Assembly (NCBI GenBank): GCA_014898415.1
Contig: RCTD01000019.1
Span: 62,001-126,000 of the forward strand
DNA: 64,000 nt
Source of the DNA: Stromatinia cepivora
Taxonomy: Eukaryota; Ascomycota; Leotiomycetes; Helotiales; Sclerotiniaceae
Direction of reading: 5' to 3'
Position numbers and translations under genes: made by a program. The first letter of the stretch is position 1, and every line of letters begins with the position of its first letter. This document shows, piece by piece, positions 23,524-33,406 of the stretch. The notes below the pieces were generated by a model that was not told where the DNA came from, ran no database searches, and saw nothing but the letters and a program-made list of their open reading frames with translations.

Positions 23524-23891
23524 CTTTCGAAGGTTTACTTTGACTGTTCGTTCCAGATCCTTGAAGAATCTTCGTGTTGATACATTCTGAGCGGAAATGA
23601 ACAGCCAAATCTTTTGAAATCATACATTTGCAATGTTTTCTTTCATCATTTTGCATTTTAATCCTTCCTGCATCTATCAATTTGCGTCTCAATCTAAACT
23701 AACTATTGGAATGCCAAATTTGGCCCTGTTATTTTCCTGCTGATAGGGCCCACAGCGCAATATCTCCACCCCTAGTGTCCACCAATCAGAAATCATTTAC
23801 AATGTGGCTGGTGTTCGTCTCCTTCATTGGCCGCTTTACAACAAGTTCAAGTTTCCAGATCTCTCACTTGTGTCTTAAGTCAATTATCAGC

Positions 23892-25287
23892 ATGGCATCT
23901 TTGAATCCCAAAGAGACAACAAGGCGACCTCATAAGAAATCTAGATACGGCTGTAAAAGCTGCAAGACGAGACGATTGAAGGTCTGAAACCCCATTCTTA
24001 AGTAATAATATGGTAAGATTCCCGATTCTGACAGTGTCCTAGTGCGATGAAACCAAACCCAAATGTGCAAATTGTACGAAAAGTAATATTGCGTGTGATT
24101 ATTTATTTCTGCCTTTAAATAGGCCCGCCCTTTCCGCATCTCCGACGCAGAAATTGCCTCTTCCCACTGCAACAACGGTCATGCGACGGAATGCTCACTT
24201 CTCGCGCCCCGTCCCCCGCAACCCCCTTTCCTTCTCTTTTCCGACTTCTGCCACCTCGTCTATATCAGATGCCGACCAACTCCTGGAATTCCACCTTTTC
24301 CAGCACTTCGTAAACATCACTGATGTTTCTCAAACCGTCTCGGTATGCAACGTGTCACTATGGATTATTCAGCTTGCGTGTCGTCACCGTTCAGTCATGG
24401 ATGCTTTATTGGGTGTTTCTGCATTTCATCTCCGGAGTTCATTCTCATCAGCCTCTTCTCCCTTTCCTACTAGTACTATTCCGGAAAGCAAGTTCGAAAG
24501 AGATGTAGTCAGAGCTAGTCATCACTACATGGGACGAGCCATTGCTGCGCACCGGAGATTAGTTGTCGAGGAGGGCGTTACAGAGAGAACAGGCGATGCA
24601 GTGTTGGCGTCTTGTTTATTTATCATGTATCATGCTACTGGCAGTCAAAAATTTCTAGGCCATGCTCATCCCTCAGCACTCTCACCCAACAACAATATAG
24701 ACGCACAAAGTTGTAGAGTCCCACTCCATTGGTTTGTCCCCATGAAAAGTCTCAAAGATATGATGAACCTAGCGGGTACATACGTCCGAGACGAGGGAAT
24801 GAGAACACATATCCAGTGGGAAGAAGCCATTTTCCATGTTATCCTACAAAACGAAACGTCTCCTAACCCTGACAACGATCACCCGACAATTTTCAACTTT
24901 CTCTTTGATGATCTCTCACTAGATGCTCCGGATTACAAAACCTACGCTCTCTGCACAAAATATCTAAATATTCTCGGTGGAGGCAAAATTGCGAAATTCA
25001 TCCTAAAATTTCCGGCGTTGGTGCCGCTGAGACTTGTGGAATTGTTGAAGGAGAGAGATATGAGGATGATGGGGATTGTGGGATATTTTCTGATGCTGGT
25101 GAGAAGGGCGGATATTGAGAAGAAGTTATGGTGGATGGCAGGGGCGGTGGAAAATGATTGGGTGGGAATGAAAGATGCATATGAGAGGGATGGGTTGTGG
25201 AAGGGGAGAATGGAGTGGGCTAGGAGGGAGATTGAAGGTGGTGAGTTTATTGATTTTCAGACTGGTGAGGCGTTGGCTAGAGGGTAG
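23892..25287 (+). CDS. Zn(II)2Cys6 fungal transcription factor
   Basis: Exons 23892-23981 and 24043-25287 give 444 residues. The binuclear zinc cluster CKSCKTRRLKCDETKPKC followed by ANCTKSNIAC has the C-x2-C-x6-C-x6-C-x2-C-x6-C spacing. A 61-nt intron interrupts it right after RRLK, a common place for an intron in this class. Basic residues (TRRPHKKSRYG) precede the cluster. The rest is a helical region resembling the short Upc2-like fungal transcription-factor domain (LLEFHLFQHF...WIIQLACRH...LLGVSAFHLR). It acts in the nucleus as a DNA-binding regulator. It sits between the polyketide synthase and the methyltransferase/P450 genes and could be their regulator, but that is inference from position only. 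Confidence 0.92.
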
Positions 25288-25392
25288 GAGATAATGAAAT
25301 TGGTAAGTAGATGGATGGTCACTATATCTATAGATCTATTCATGGAAGTTAGGTTAGTTCATATATATAGCAATACAAATTTTGGTCTGTAC

Positions 25393-26629
25393 TCACCGAG
25401 GAAGCTTCTGTATATACAAAGGCATTTGTCCATACTCGGGCAAACAAATATCGCTGACGATCACCTTTGAGCCTGATTTGAGCCCTGGTATCAGCGCCCT
25501 CAAGATCTTCATACTATATAGATCCGACCAATCGTGGAATATCCAGTGGAAGTAATAGACATCTGCATCTTTAATTGGCTGTTCCGTGAAGAAATCATGC
25601 TTCATAAAGGAAATTCTACCTTGAACATCTGATGGTAGCTTAGGTGCTACCTTCGCAATTGTTACAGGCAAGTCTTGCACGATAAAACGCACATTTGTGA
25701 AGGTCCGAGCAACAGAGATACTGACAGCCCCATGTGAGCCGCCGACATCCACAAAAAGAGCATCTTGTTTGAGGGAGGAAAAGTCGAATGCTTCGAGAAG
25801 ATGATGCGCCTCTAGACCTGGAGCTTCTTGAAAGAATCTCATCGTATCTGAAAATTGTTTCGCGGCCGAAGGGCTAGCTTCTAGGTGGCCGAAGTGGGTA
25901 AGACCTTTTGGATGTGTCAAAGTATATGCCTATTGCTGTTAGCCAGTGCTCTGCGAAATTGAAAAGAAGTCTACGCTACGTACCGTCTCGCTCAGTTCTT
26001 CAGATGCGGGCCATTTCCCACTAGCTTCGAGAACGCGGGGTAAAGTAGGCCATACATTTTCCAGAACATGTCCTAGCCACGCAGCTGCGTATTGATCCTC
26101 TACAAGCACTTTTGAGGCAGCTGTATGTGCTACAATTCCTTCGCGGGGCTCTTTGAAAACGTGATATGTCATTGCAAGACGTAAGAAACGGGCCGTGTCA
26201 GAGACGCTTAGGTTACGGGCAGTAGCAATCTCGGTAAATGTGCGCTCTTCTCCTGGTGGGAAGACAGTGGCAATTTTGTACCGGTGGACAAATTGGAGAC
26301 CTAGAAAGCCTATGAACTTTAAAATGGTGATTATAAGCTACTATAATTTTTGGAAAAAGAGACATGTAAGAAGCCGATCGGGGTACTTACATCTCCAGAA
26401 CTCCCAAGAACATGATCCATTAGCAAAGCATGTAGTTCATCAGTCGCCGATAGTCCTTTGCTGTGTGCTTGCATTATATCAGGTCGCAATGGTGGATATA
26501 TTGCTGGGCCTGCGATATCGAGTGAGGGGAGTGCATGACCGGATTCGATGAGATAGGCATTTACTTTGGCTACATTTTCCTGGATAATTGTTGCTAGTTC
26601 TGCTGTCGTGGAACGGCCATTATGAAAGT
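25393..26629 (-). CDS. SAM-dependent O-methyltransferase, C-terminally truncated
   Basis: Recognisable exons on the minus strand are 26629-26391, 26316-25984 and 25929-25393. The dimerisation region (ATDELHALLMDHVLG, then FTEIATARNLSVSDTARFLR) and the SAM-binding core (FVDVGGSHGAVSISVA, FIVQDLP, YYFHWIFHDWSD, SKVIVSDICLPEYG) are clear. This is the plant/fungal COMT-like class that methylates phenolic hydroxyls. Two things are odd. The 5' end has no in-frame ATG; a 7-nt first exon at 26745-26739 (ATGGGAC) could supply one. The frame ends at a TGA lying inside a perfect GTGAGT donor, so the last 60-80 residues expected for the family, with the substrate-pocket helices, are missing. The next sequence is the 3' end of the convergent regulator gene. 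Probably a decaying gene, or one with an undetected last exon. Confidence 0.8.
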
Positions 26630-27102
26630 CTGTTTTTTAAAATGGATATGGCGTGTTTATGACCTTTGAGTTGGAGCACTGAAAAGCCTCGCGGAATTAC
26701 CGGTCTTGAGGGGCAGGTTCTTATATATGCAGATTAACGTCCCATCTAATATTGAGAATTTAAAGATTCTTGGAGTGGACTAGACTTTTAGACGGCCTAT
26801 TGCATCACAGAGCGCGTTAGTCCTGTTGGCTGCCTTGACAGTGCGCCAATAAGGAGGCTATCAGCCCCGAGTGTTCTTCCGATGCCTCATTCAATATTCA
26901 TGCAACAATACGAAGTGAAGAGAAGATTACTAGTCGAAAATATTCGTATCAATGAGCATCATGTTCATTCATTTGCGTGGATTCACGGCTGTCCTGTACT
27001 AACTACTCTGGTATCATACCTAAGCCACCTGAGCGGGACAGCATGGGAGATTTTCGACATTATTCGCTTCGTGCCTCGCAGTCATTACTACCTCATAGCT
27101 CC

Positions 27103-27622
27103 CTATTTCATATCGACGTAAACATCCTCGTAGCTCACGTCTGAGTCACGATCTGCCACAACATCGAGATACGCAATAGCATCATCCGCATCCGAGCGAG
27201 CTGTCTGCGTTTGCATTAGCGGTTTATGGGTTTATGAGAAGCGGGGAATTGAAGTTTAAAATAAGATTACCTTTCATTTTGCTCTTCATATCAACATAAA
27301 CGTCTTCGTAGCTGACATCGAAGTCTTGATCGACTACAACATCAAGATATGCGATTGTGTCGTCTGCATCTCCGCGCGCTGTTATAGTGAATTAATGTTA
27401 GTGTGGTAATGGCGAGGTAAGTCTGGACGAAGGTGCCTTTGATTTTGTTGTTCTTCATGTCCACGTACACATCTTCGTAGCTGAAATCAAAGTTCTCGAT
27501 TGACTACAATATCAAGCAGTCGCAGCCGTAACTCACCACATCATCTCAGATTCCTTTGCGTCTCGATTTTTCGAAACAGGATTAGCGTCGTATCCTTGTG
27601 CATGATTGATTGAATGATACAT
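27103..27622 (-). CDS. Small acidic repeat protein built from duplicated exons
   Basis: Minus-strand exons are 27622-27537, 27480-27437, 27378-27271 and 27200-27103, giving about 111 residues with phases preserved throughout. The last two exons encode the same unit of about 33 residues (ARxDADDxIAYLDVV, then D-S-D/F-D-VSYEDVYVDMK); exon 2 carries only its second half (YEDVYVDMKNNKIK). The missing first half survives, with a one-base insertion, inside the preceding intron. The second intron would need a GCACCT donor (GC-AG). No signal peptide or known domain is seen. The family is not recognised. Exon and intron repeat together, so this is a tandem genomic duplication of about 140-180 bp. Whether a stable protein is made is unknown. 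Confidence 0.5.
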
Positions 27623-27982
27623 CTAGGACCGAGATAGGGTCGAAAGACTGAGTGATGTGTGAGTATGTGTCAATTCGGCGGAGATACCATTGTGAGCATT
27701 GAGGTTAGTCATGTCACTGGTTATTTCTTGTATGGTAAATGAACTGTAGATTTGAGCATGTGCTAAAAGCCAAAAAACCCCACGCACATGGTCTGAATGG
27801 TTCAGACGATCATTTGGCTCGTTCCATAACCCATGCAGATCTATGAGAATCCCGGAAAGTGCAATTAAAAAATTATGCATGTCCTAAGACCCAACATTAC
27901 TAGTGTTTGTAAGACCCACACTCACACCGCAATGAGAGTCGGGTGACTTGACACTCCACAATTGCACCGATTATTTTCCAGT

Positions 27983-29623
27983 CTAAACAGAAGTAGAACG
28001 TCTTTTCTCTATCCTTACTTCAATGCCTGTTTGCCTCACAAACCACGAGTTTTGTATCTGCCATTCTTTTTCCGGGTCTACAAGCTGAATCTACTACAAG
28101 TGAGAATTTTGTTTGCCAAGGAATAAATGATAAACTCACATCATATGTCAAAAACAGGGTAGCTATAAGCTTGTAAATTGTTAGACTGCTGATGTGCCTC
28201 CCAAGGCAAACACGATTGCCGGCACCAAAACTCAGATCTGTTTGCTTCATTATGGAGAGGCGAGACTGATACTCTTCTTCTGTCTCTACGTCATCATATC
28301 GAAGCCAACGCTCTGGAACGAAAGAGCTTGCATCTTCACCGTACACCTTTTTACTTTGATTAGTTACCCAGGGATTTATACCGACGATTGTTCCGGGAGG
28401 CAAGAAAGTTCCGTCAGAGAGAGCGAGGCCACTCGCGGGGACAATCCGCTCGAGCAAAAGACCGATTCCGGAATGAACACGACTGGCCTCCTTGACGACA
28501 GTCTCGAGATATGAAAGCCTGCGGGCCTCTTTGTAACTCACTGGAGTGGACAAATTTGCAGAATCAAGTTCTCGGACAAGCTTCCGGTACACACGAGGAT
28601 TCTTGATTGTAAAGTAAATGATTGACCTTAAGACGATTGCGGTCGTGTCGGCACCAGCGAGTACGTTGAGAAGAAGACAGCCCACAATGGCATTATCATT
28701 CATCAATTCCGGGTTGGTATTTTTGAGTTCAATGAGGCTGTCCAGCATATCTTTTCGATCGGTAGATTTTCCATCTGTGCCTTGTTGACGTGCCATTGAT
28801 TGCTCTGCACACCATATTGCTGCTTTGTCAAAGGTTGGGGGTCCGATAGGCGTGATTGGATTTTTTCCTAACCAGTGATCCAAAGCGGGGATTTGGCCGA
28901 TAACTGCAAAATAATCTAGAGCTTGTTCGGCAATATGAATAAAACCCGTGTTATCAGAGGCTGTTTCCATGGAGCACATCGGCCTACTGAAAGTTACCTG
29001 AGAGATCACATCCCATGAGAAATACATCATCCAATCTTCCATCTTGCATATAGTTCCAGCGTTGGATCCGTCAACAAAAAGCTCGTTTAGCCGTTTGAGG
29101 AAAGCTGTGATGGCGTCATCTAGGCTTCCTTCCAGGCTCAGAACACTGCTCATGTTGTAGAACTTTTGAATTGGCCTAAGCATTTGAGCATGAGCTTCGT
29201 TGCTTTGAGTGCTAAAGACATTTTTGATTATGAAATTTCCGACCTTGGCGTCGTTGACGGTGTAAAAATCGCTCTGTACATCCGACTTATTACAACTTGA
29301 GACAATGACCGGGTGTCACGATAACCTACCTTGAGAAACTCTCCTTTGAGACTGTATATCTTTGGAATGAGCTTTGGGTCATTCAAACTGACAATATTTG
29401 GCCCGACTCGCACCGCTTGACCATATTTCTGATGGAGAAGTTGGTGTGTAAGTTCTGCTCGGCCACCATAGACATCTACCAAGCGCCAGAGATTCGTAAA
29501 TTTGGCCAAAAACGGTCCCGGGACTTTTTTCAAAGGAGAATTGAAGTAGATCCAGAGTAAATAGGATACACTGACTATCAAAGCCGACAAAACTACTTGC
29601 GGAATATCCACAGCAAAAGCCAT
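27983..29623 (-). CDS. Cytochrome P450 monooxygenase (pisatin demethylase-like)
   Basis: Minus-strand exons are 29623-29330, 29273-28140 and 28084-27983, giving 509 residues. An N-terminal membrane anchor (VVLSALIVSVSYLLWIYF) leads to the proline-rich hinge KKVPGP. The I-helix AGADTT is at 304-309, the K-helix ExxR (EASR) at 360-363, PERW at 418-421 and the heme loop FGAGNRVCLG with Cys454 at 447-456. The last intron (GTGAGT donor at 28139) is required. Splicing gives the tail LVDPEKEWQIQNSWFVRQTG, standard for pisatin-demethylase-like P450s, whereas read-through gives an unrelated tail. An ER-bound enzyme, either detoxifying or tailoring a metabolite. The nearby methyltransferase and type III synthase favour tailoring. 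It looks intact. Confidence 0.95.
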
Positions 29624-29854
29624 ATTGTAGTTGGTGTTTGATTTTGAAAATTGAAATGGATAAATTTCCTTTGGTTGGAAAAGAGAAACTAGCTACCTTT
29701 AGCGTAGAAATAGAATTGATCATCCAAAACATTTCCTTTAACCTTTTCGAAACTGAATAATCAATATTTCGCTCAGCTGTAGTATTTAAAATTAATTGGA
29801 TCCACTTTCGTAAGAAATGCGATTTCTACGCTAGCTATCTTTCAAAAGGGTATA

Positions 29855-30236
29855 AGTCCCTTACCCCTCATTCCGGCCACCATTTTACACCAAAAACAGT
29901 GATTTTCATCTATTAATAACTTTATCAATATTGAATATTATTCAATAAAAATGAATATATAAACTTTTTATATAATAATTAATAAATATAAGAAATTTCA
30001 GATTATTTACAATTTTTTCTATTGAGATATTATAAATTCAAAATTCGAAAATTAAATTTTAAATATCTCAATAGAAAAAATCGCGAAAAATCTGAAGTTT
30101 TTAGAATTTATTTATATATATGTAATAAATCTATATTCAAAATTTTAAAAAATTATATCCATAAATAAGAAAGTTAAAAATGCTGATTTTCGTGATTTTT
30201 GGTGTAAATAATGGCCGGAATGTGGGGTAAGGGACT
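29855..30236. mobile_element. 382-bp foldback MITE with TA target duplication
   Basis: The left end AGTCCCTTACCCCTCATTCC and the right end, reverse-complemented AGTCCCTTACCCCACATTCC, match over about 45 bases, continuing GGCCA...TTTACACCAAAAA. Interior sequences also pair (TTTTTTCTATTGAGATAT with ATATCTCAATAGAAAAAA), so the whole element is one long AT-rich palindrome. It is flanked by TA on each side, as for Tc1/mariner-type insertions. No coding capacity. It lies in the divergent promoter region between the P450 and the rhodopsin-domain gene. Confidence 0.88.
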
Positions 30237-30511
30237 TAGTTGAATCTAAATTCAACTTAGCTATTCAATTAAATATCGATCTATACCTAAATAAAAGCCA
30301 CCAGAGATAGCTAGCTTATTTCTTTGCTAAAAACCTCTAGTGGTACGCAAATCTACTCATTAACTTTTTGTATACACAAGGATCTCGATTTACGGCACAA
30401 CTTGAGCCATGTTGGACTGGAGTTTCAATTATCTTCAAAATGACTTGCACTCCATAAACTAACCAGGAAAGCTGTGCTTTGGATTTCGATTTTTTTCTCT
30501 TCGACGTCACA

Positions 30512-31826
30512 ATGGCTATCGCCGGTAAAGGGCCAATTATTGTGGCAGTCATGTGGGTGGAGACTGCTATAGCGCTTATCGCAATTGGTCTTAGAATCTG
30601 CACGAAGAGGTTTATCACACGAAACGTGGGCTTGGATGATTATCTTATCATAGCCAGTTGGGTGAGTTTAGTTCCTCGAGTAACTTCTTGTCTGCTGTTC
30701 CTGATAATGATAATTATTTAGTTCATGTTGATGCCATATACAGCGGGCTGTACGGCAGCCGCAACTCAAGGGTTTGGTCAGCATTCTGCGGATCTCACCA
30801 TTGAAGCATTCGCAAATGCTACTCGATCAGAGATCATTGGACAAACGTATATCTCTATTTCTCCTCTTGAACAGTACATGCAATGAGTCTAAAATATACT
30901 TCAGATTTTGTATTATCGGGATAGCCACTAGCAAAGCGTCAGTGTCAGTGTTTTTGCTGAGACTTGCTGTCGTCCAATGGCATAAATGGGTTCTTTACTT
31001 CACCATGTTTGCGGTATCAGGCACTGCCATCATATGCGCTCTATTCGACTTCATTCGGTGTGACCCGGTCGCTCACGTCTGGAACCCTTACATTCCCGCC
31101 AAGTGCTGGGTCTCAACTGAGCGATTCACTGCCATCTCAATCACTACCGGAGGTGAATGACAATAATTCAACTGTCATCACGAAACATTGGCTGATATTT
31201 CACAGGTACCTCCGCCACAGCAGACTTTATTCTTGCGGCGCTGCCATGGATCATACTTTGGAACTTAAATATGAAGAAGAAGGAAAAGATTCTCATCATG
31301 TCGTCCATGAGTTTTGGCATCTTGTAAGATGCTTCGTTTTCTATGGCATAAGCCGTGTGCACAAGCTTACAGTCAACCAGTGCTATGGTCTGTGGTGTAA
31401 TCAAAACAGTCAACCTCGAAGGGCTCTCATCAAGGTCAGATTATTCTTGTGAGTGTGCTCAGTCACCCACTCGTTCAATACCAGGAATACTAACAACTAC
31501 CTTTAGATGAAACTATAGGCTTGATATTGTGGTCTTCTACCGAACTAACGATTACGATCCTGACGGCAACAATACCCACCTACCTACCACTTTATAAAAT
31601 CATAAGAAGTTCACTATCTAGTACTAGCCGGCAGTCTGGCCGAGGATATCGCCTTGACAACCTAGAGGAAGGGAGAAAAGATTTACCACCTCCCGCCCAG
31701 AAGAGACGCCCCAAGAACGATACCACTTTAATGGCGACATCCATGAGCATTGATGAGCAGAATGATTACCACAGTGAGAGAGGTATACTAGGATCTGGCA
31801 ATGAGAGGCGAGTTTGGGACTCTTGA
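30512..31826 (+). CDS. Fungal rhodopsin-domain (Pth11/SAT4-like) seven-helix membrane protein
   Basis: Exons 30512-30661, 30722-30846, 30905-31152, 31206-31323, 31381-31448 and 31507-31826 keep phase and give 342 residues. It starts with a helix (IIVAVMWVETAIALIAIGLRI), then the RNVGLDDYLIIASW motif typical of the fungal rhodopsin domain, further helices (FCIIGIATSKASVSVFLLRL, VLYFTMFAVSGTAIICALF), the CDPVAHVWNP and KCWVS loop, and ADFILAALPWIILWNLNMKKKEKI. The C-terminal tail of about 80 residues is polar and cytoplasmic. A plasma-membrane protein of unknown ligand; relatives occur near metabolite clusters and in plant-interaction gene sets. The exon 4-5 junction is the least certain. Confidence 0.85.
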
Positions 31827-33406
31827 ATATGGCAATGGTTACTTAAATCATAAAAAGTGGAATACATCAGGCAGGAGAATTGGAACCGGGGAGCGAAGTC
31901 TACGTGGTAGCGGACAGAAAGGACTTTGACCGTGGTGCGATGGCGAATTTCAGTTCTGTCATTGGCCTGACTTGGTTGCATGTATCACCAAATAATACTA
32001 CGGTAACTATACAATTTTATTTGAAAAACGTAGCTTGAGATTGCTATCGCATTAGAGTGACACCGAGAACCAACGCAAAAGACGTAAACAAAGGGATCAA
32101 CGGGCCAGATTCCTGCTGTACCAAATCTTAAGTTCCCTCCTTCGCTCTATCTCTCCCCGAGAACCACAAAATTTTACCAGATCGTAGATAGCAAAACAGG
32201 TTTCTAGAGTTTGTGCACGCATTCAGTGAAAAGTAATGGAAAATTAATTCCGGCGTTCATGGTGTAGTTAGACTCGAGTTGGGATACTTCATAGAATCTT
32301 GCTTCATGTATGTCAACGGATAGGGCAATCATAGTGATTCCACTTTCCGCATCCCGAGACTTGGCCCACATTCATTGTCCATGATGCTAACCGTGCAGCG
32401 TATGCTATGACGCTTGCGTTTTGTCTAATCTTAATTGATCATGAACGATAAGAAATATGTGGGCACACCAACGGAAAAGCCGCATTAGGTAGGTACCGAA
32501 CTGTCGGGACAAACCAGGGTGGTGATTGTAACCAAACTTTTCACCGACTCTAGATAGATAATCTAATTCTGAAATATATCAGCCCATTGTGTTAACAATC
32601 AGCTCTCCTGCTGCCAGAATGACAAGGAAAAGAACATCGGCTACAAGTTTTGAAAAAGCTTCGACGTTGCTAACCGTTGATGGCAAAGGCCGTCAGGGGC
32701 ACGCATACCCACCCCATGATACCCAACTAGGATCAGGCATCTACGTAGCCAAACACGAACAGTTCGAAGATTGAGTGAGCTGGCTGTGATTCAATCTTCT
32801 TCACACCAACTTAGTTCTAAATTGCGAATAAAAATTGAGCAAAGATAGATCTTTATCGGTACCTATGGGCTCTGGACCTTATATAGAACTATTTCAGAGC
32901 CATGGAGCTTCATCTCCATTACTGTAATCTGCCTTCAGAAGTATGAAAATACACACTAGTACACACCCCTAGGCACAAGAACCCTTGATTTTGCTTTATT
33001 TGACAAGCATCCATGTATCCTGCATCATCTTCGGACCAATTTGTTGGAGATACGCGGGAGAACGCAGTTCATGGATATTTCCCATGTTCGACATGACTGC
33101 GTAAATGGAGATGCTGAGGGAATAGTCTCCTGAGCGCCGTTAGTTTCATTATTGAAAATTTATGGCGTGAGCAGGCTCTTATTGAGGCTGTGGGAATACG
33201 ACAACGTGATATAAGGAAATTGAAATTAGCGTCTCGTGACTTGGTGCCATTTACCTTAGCAAAGCGCGTGTGTTGACCCCGCGTCAACGCGTCGTGTAAT
33301 TGATCAATCACAGCTCGCTAATATCTTGCTTTGAACGTCCAACCTTAATCCTCATCAATAATTCTCTCTGCAACTCACGACATGTAACACAACTACGTTA
33401 ATCGTG
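31827..33406. other. Intergenic
   Basis: No supported gene. A plus-strand frame from ATG 32619 (about 52 codons, ending KHEQFED) is the only mildly protein-like stretch and has no splice partner that I could find. The 150 bases before 33407 are the promoter and leader of the next gene. Confidence 0.35.
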
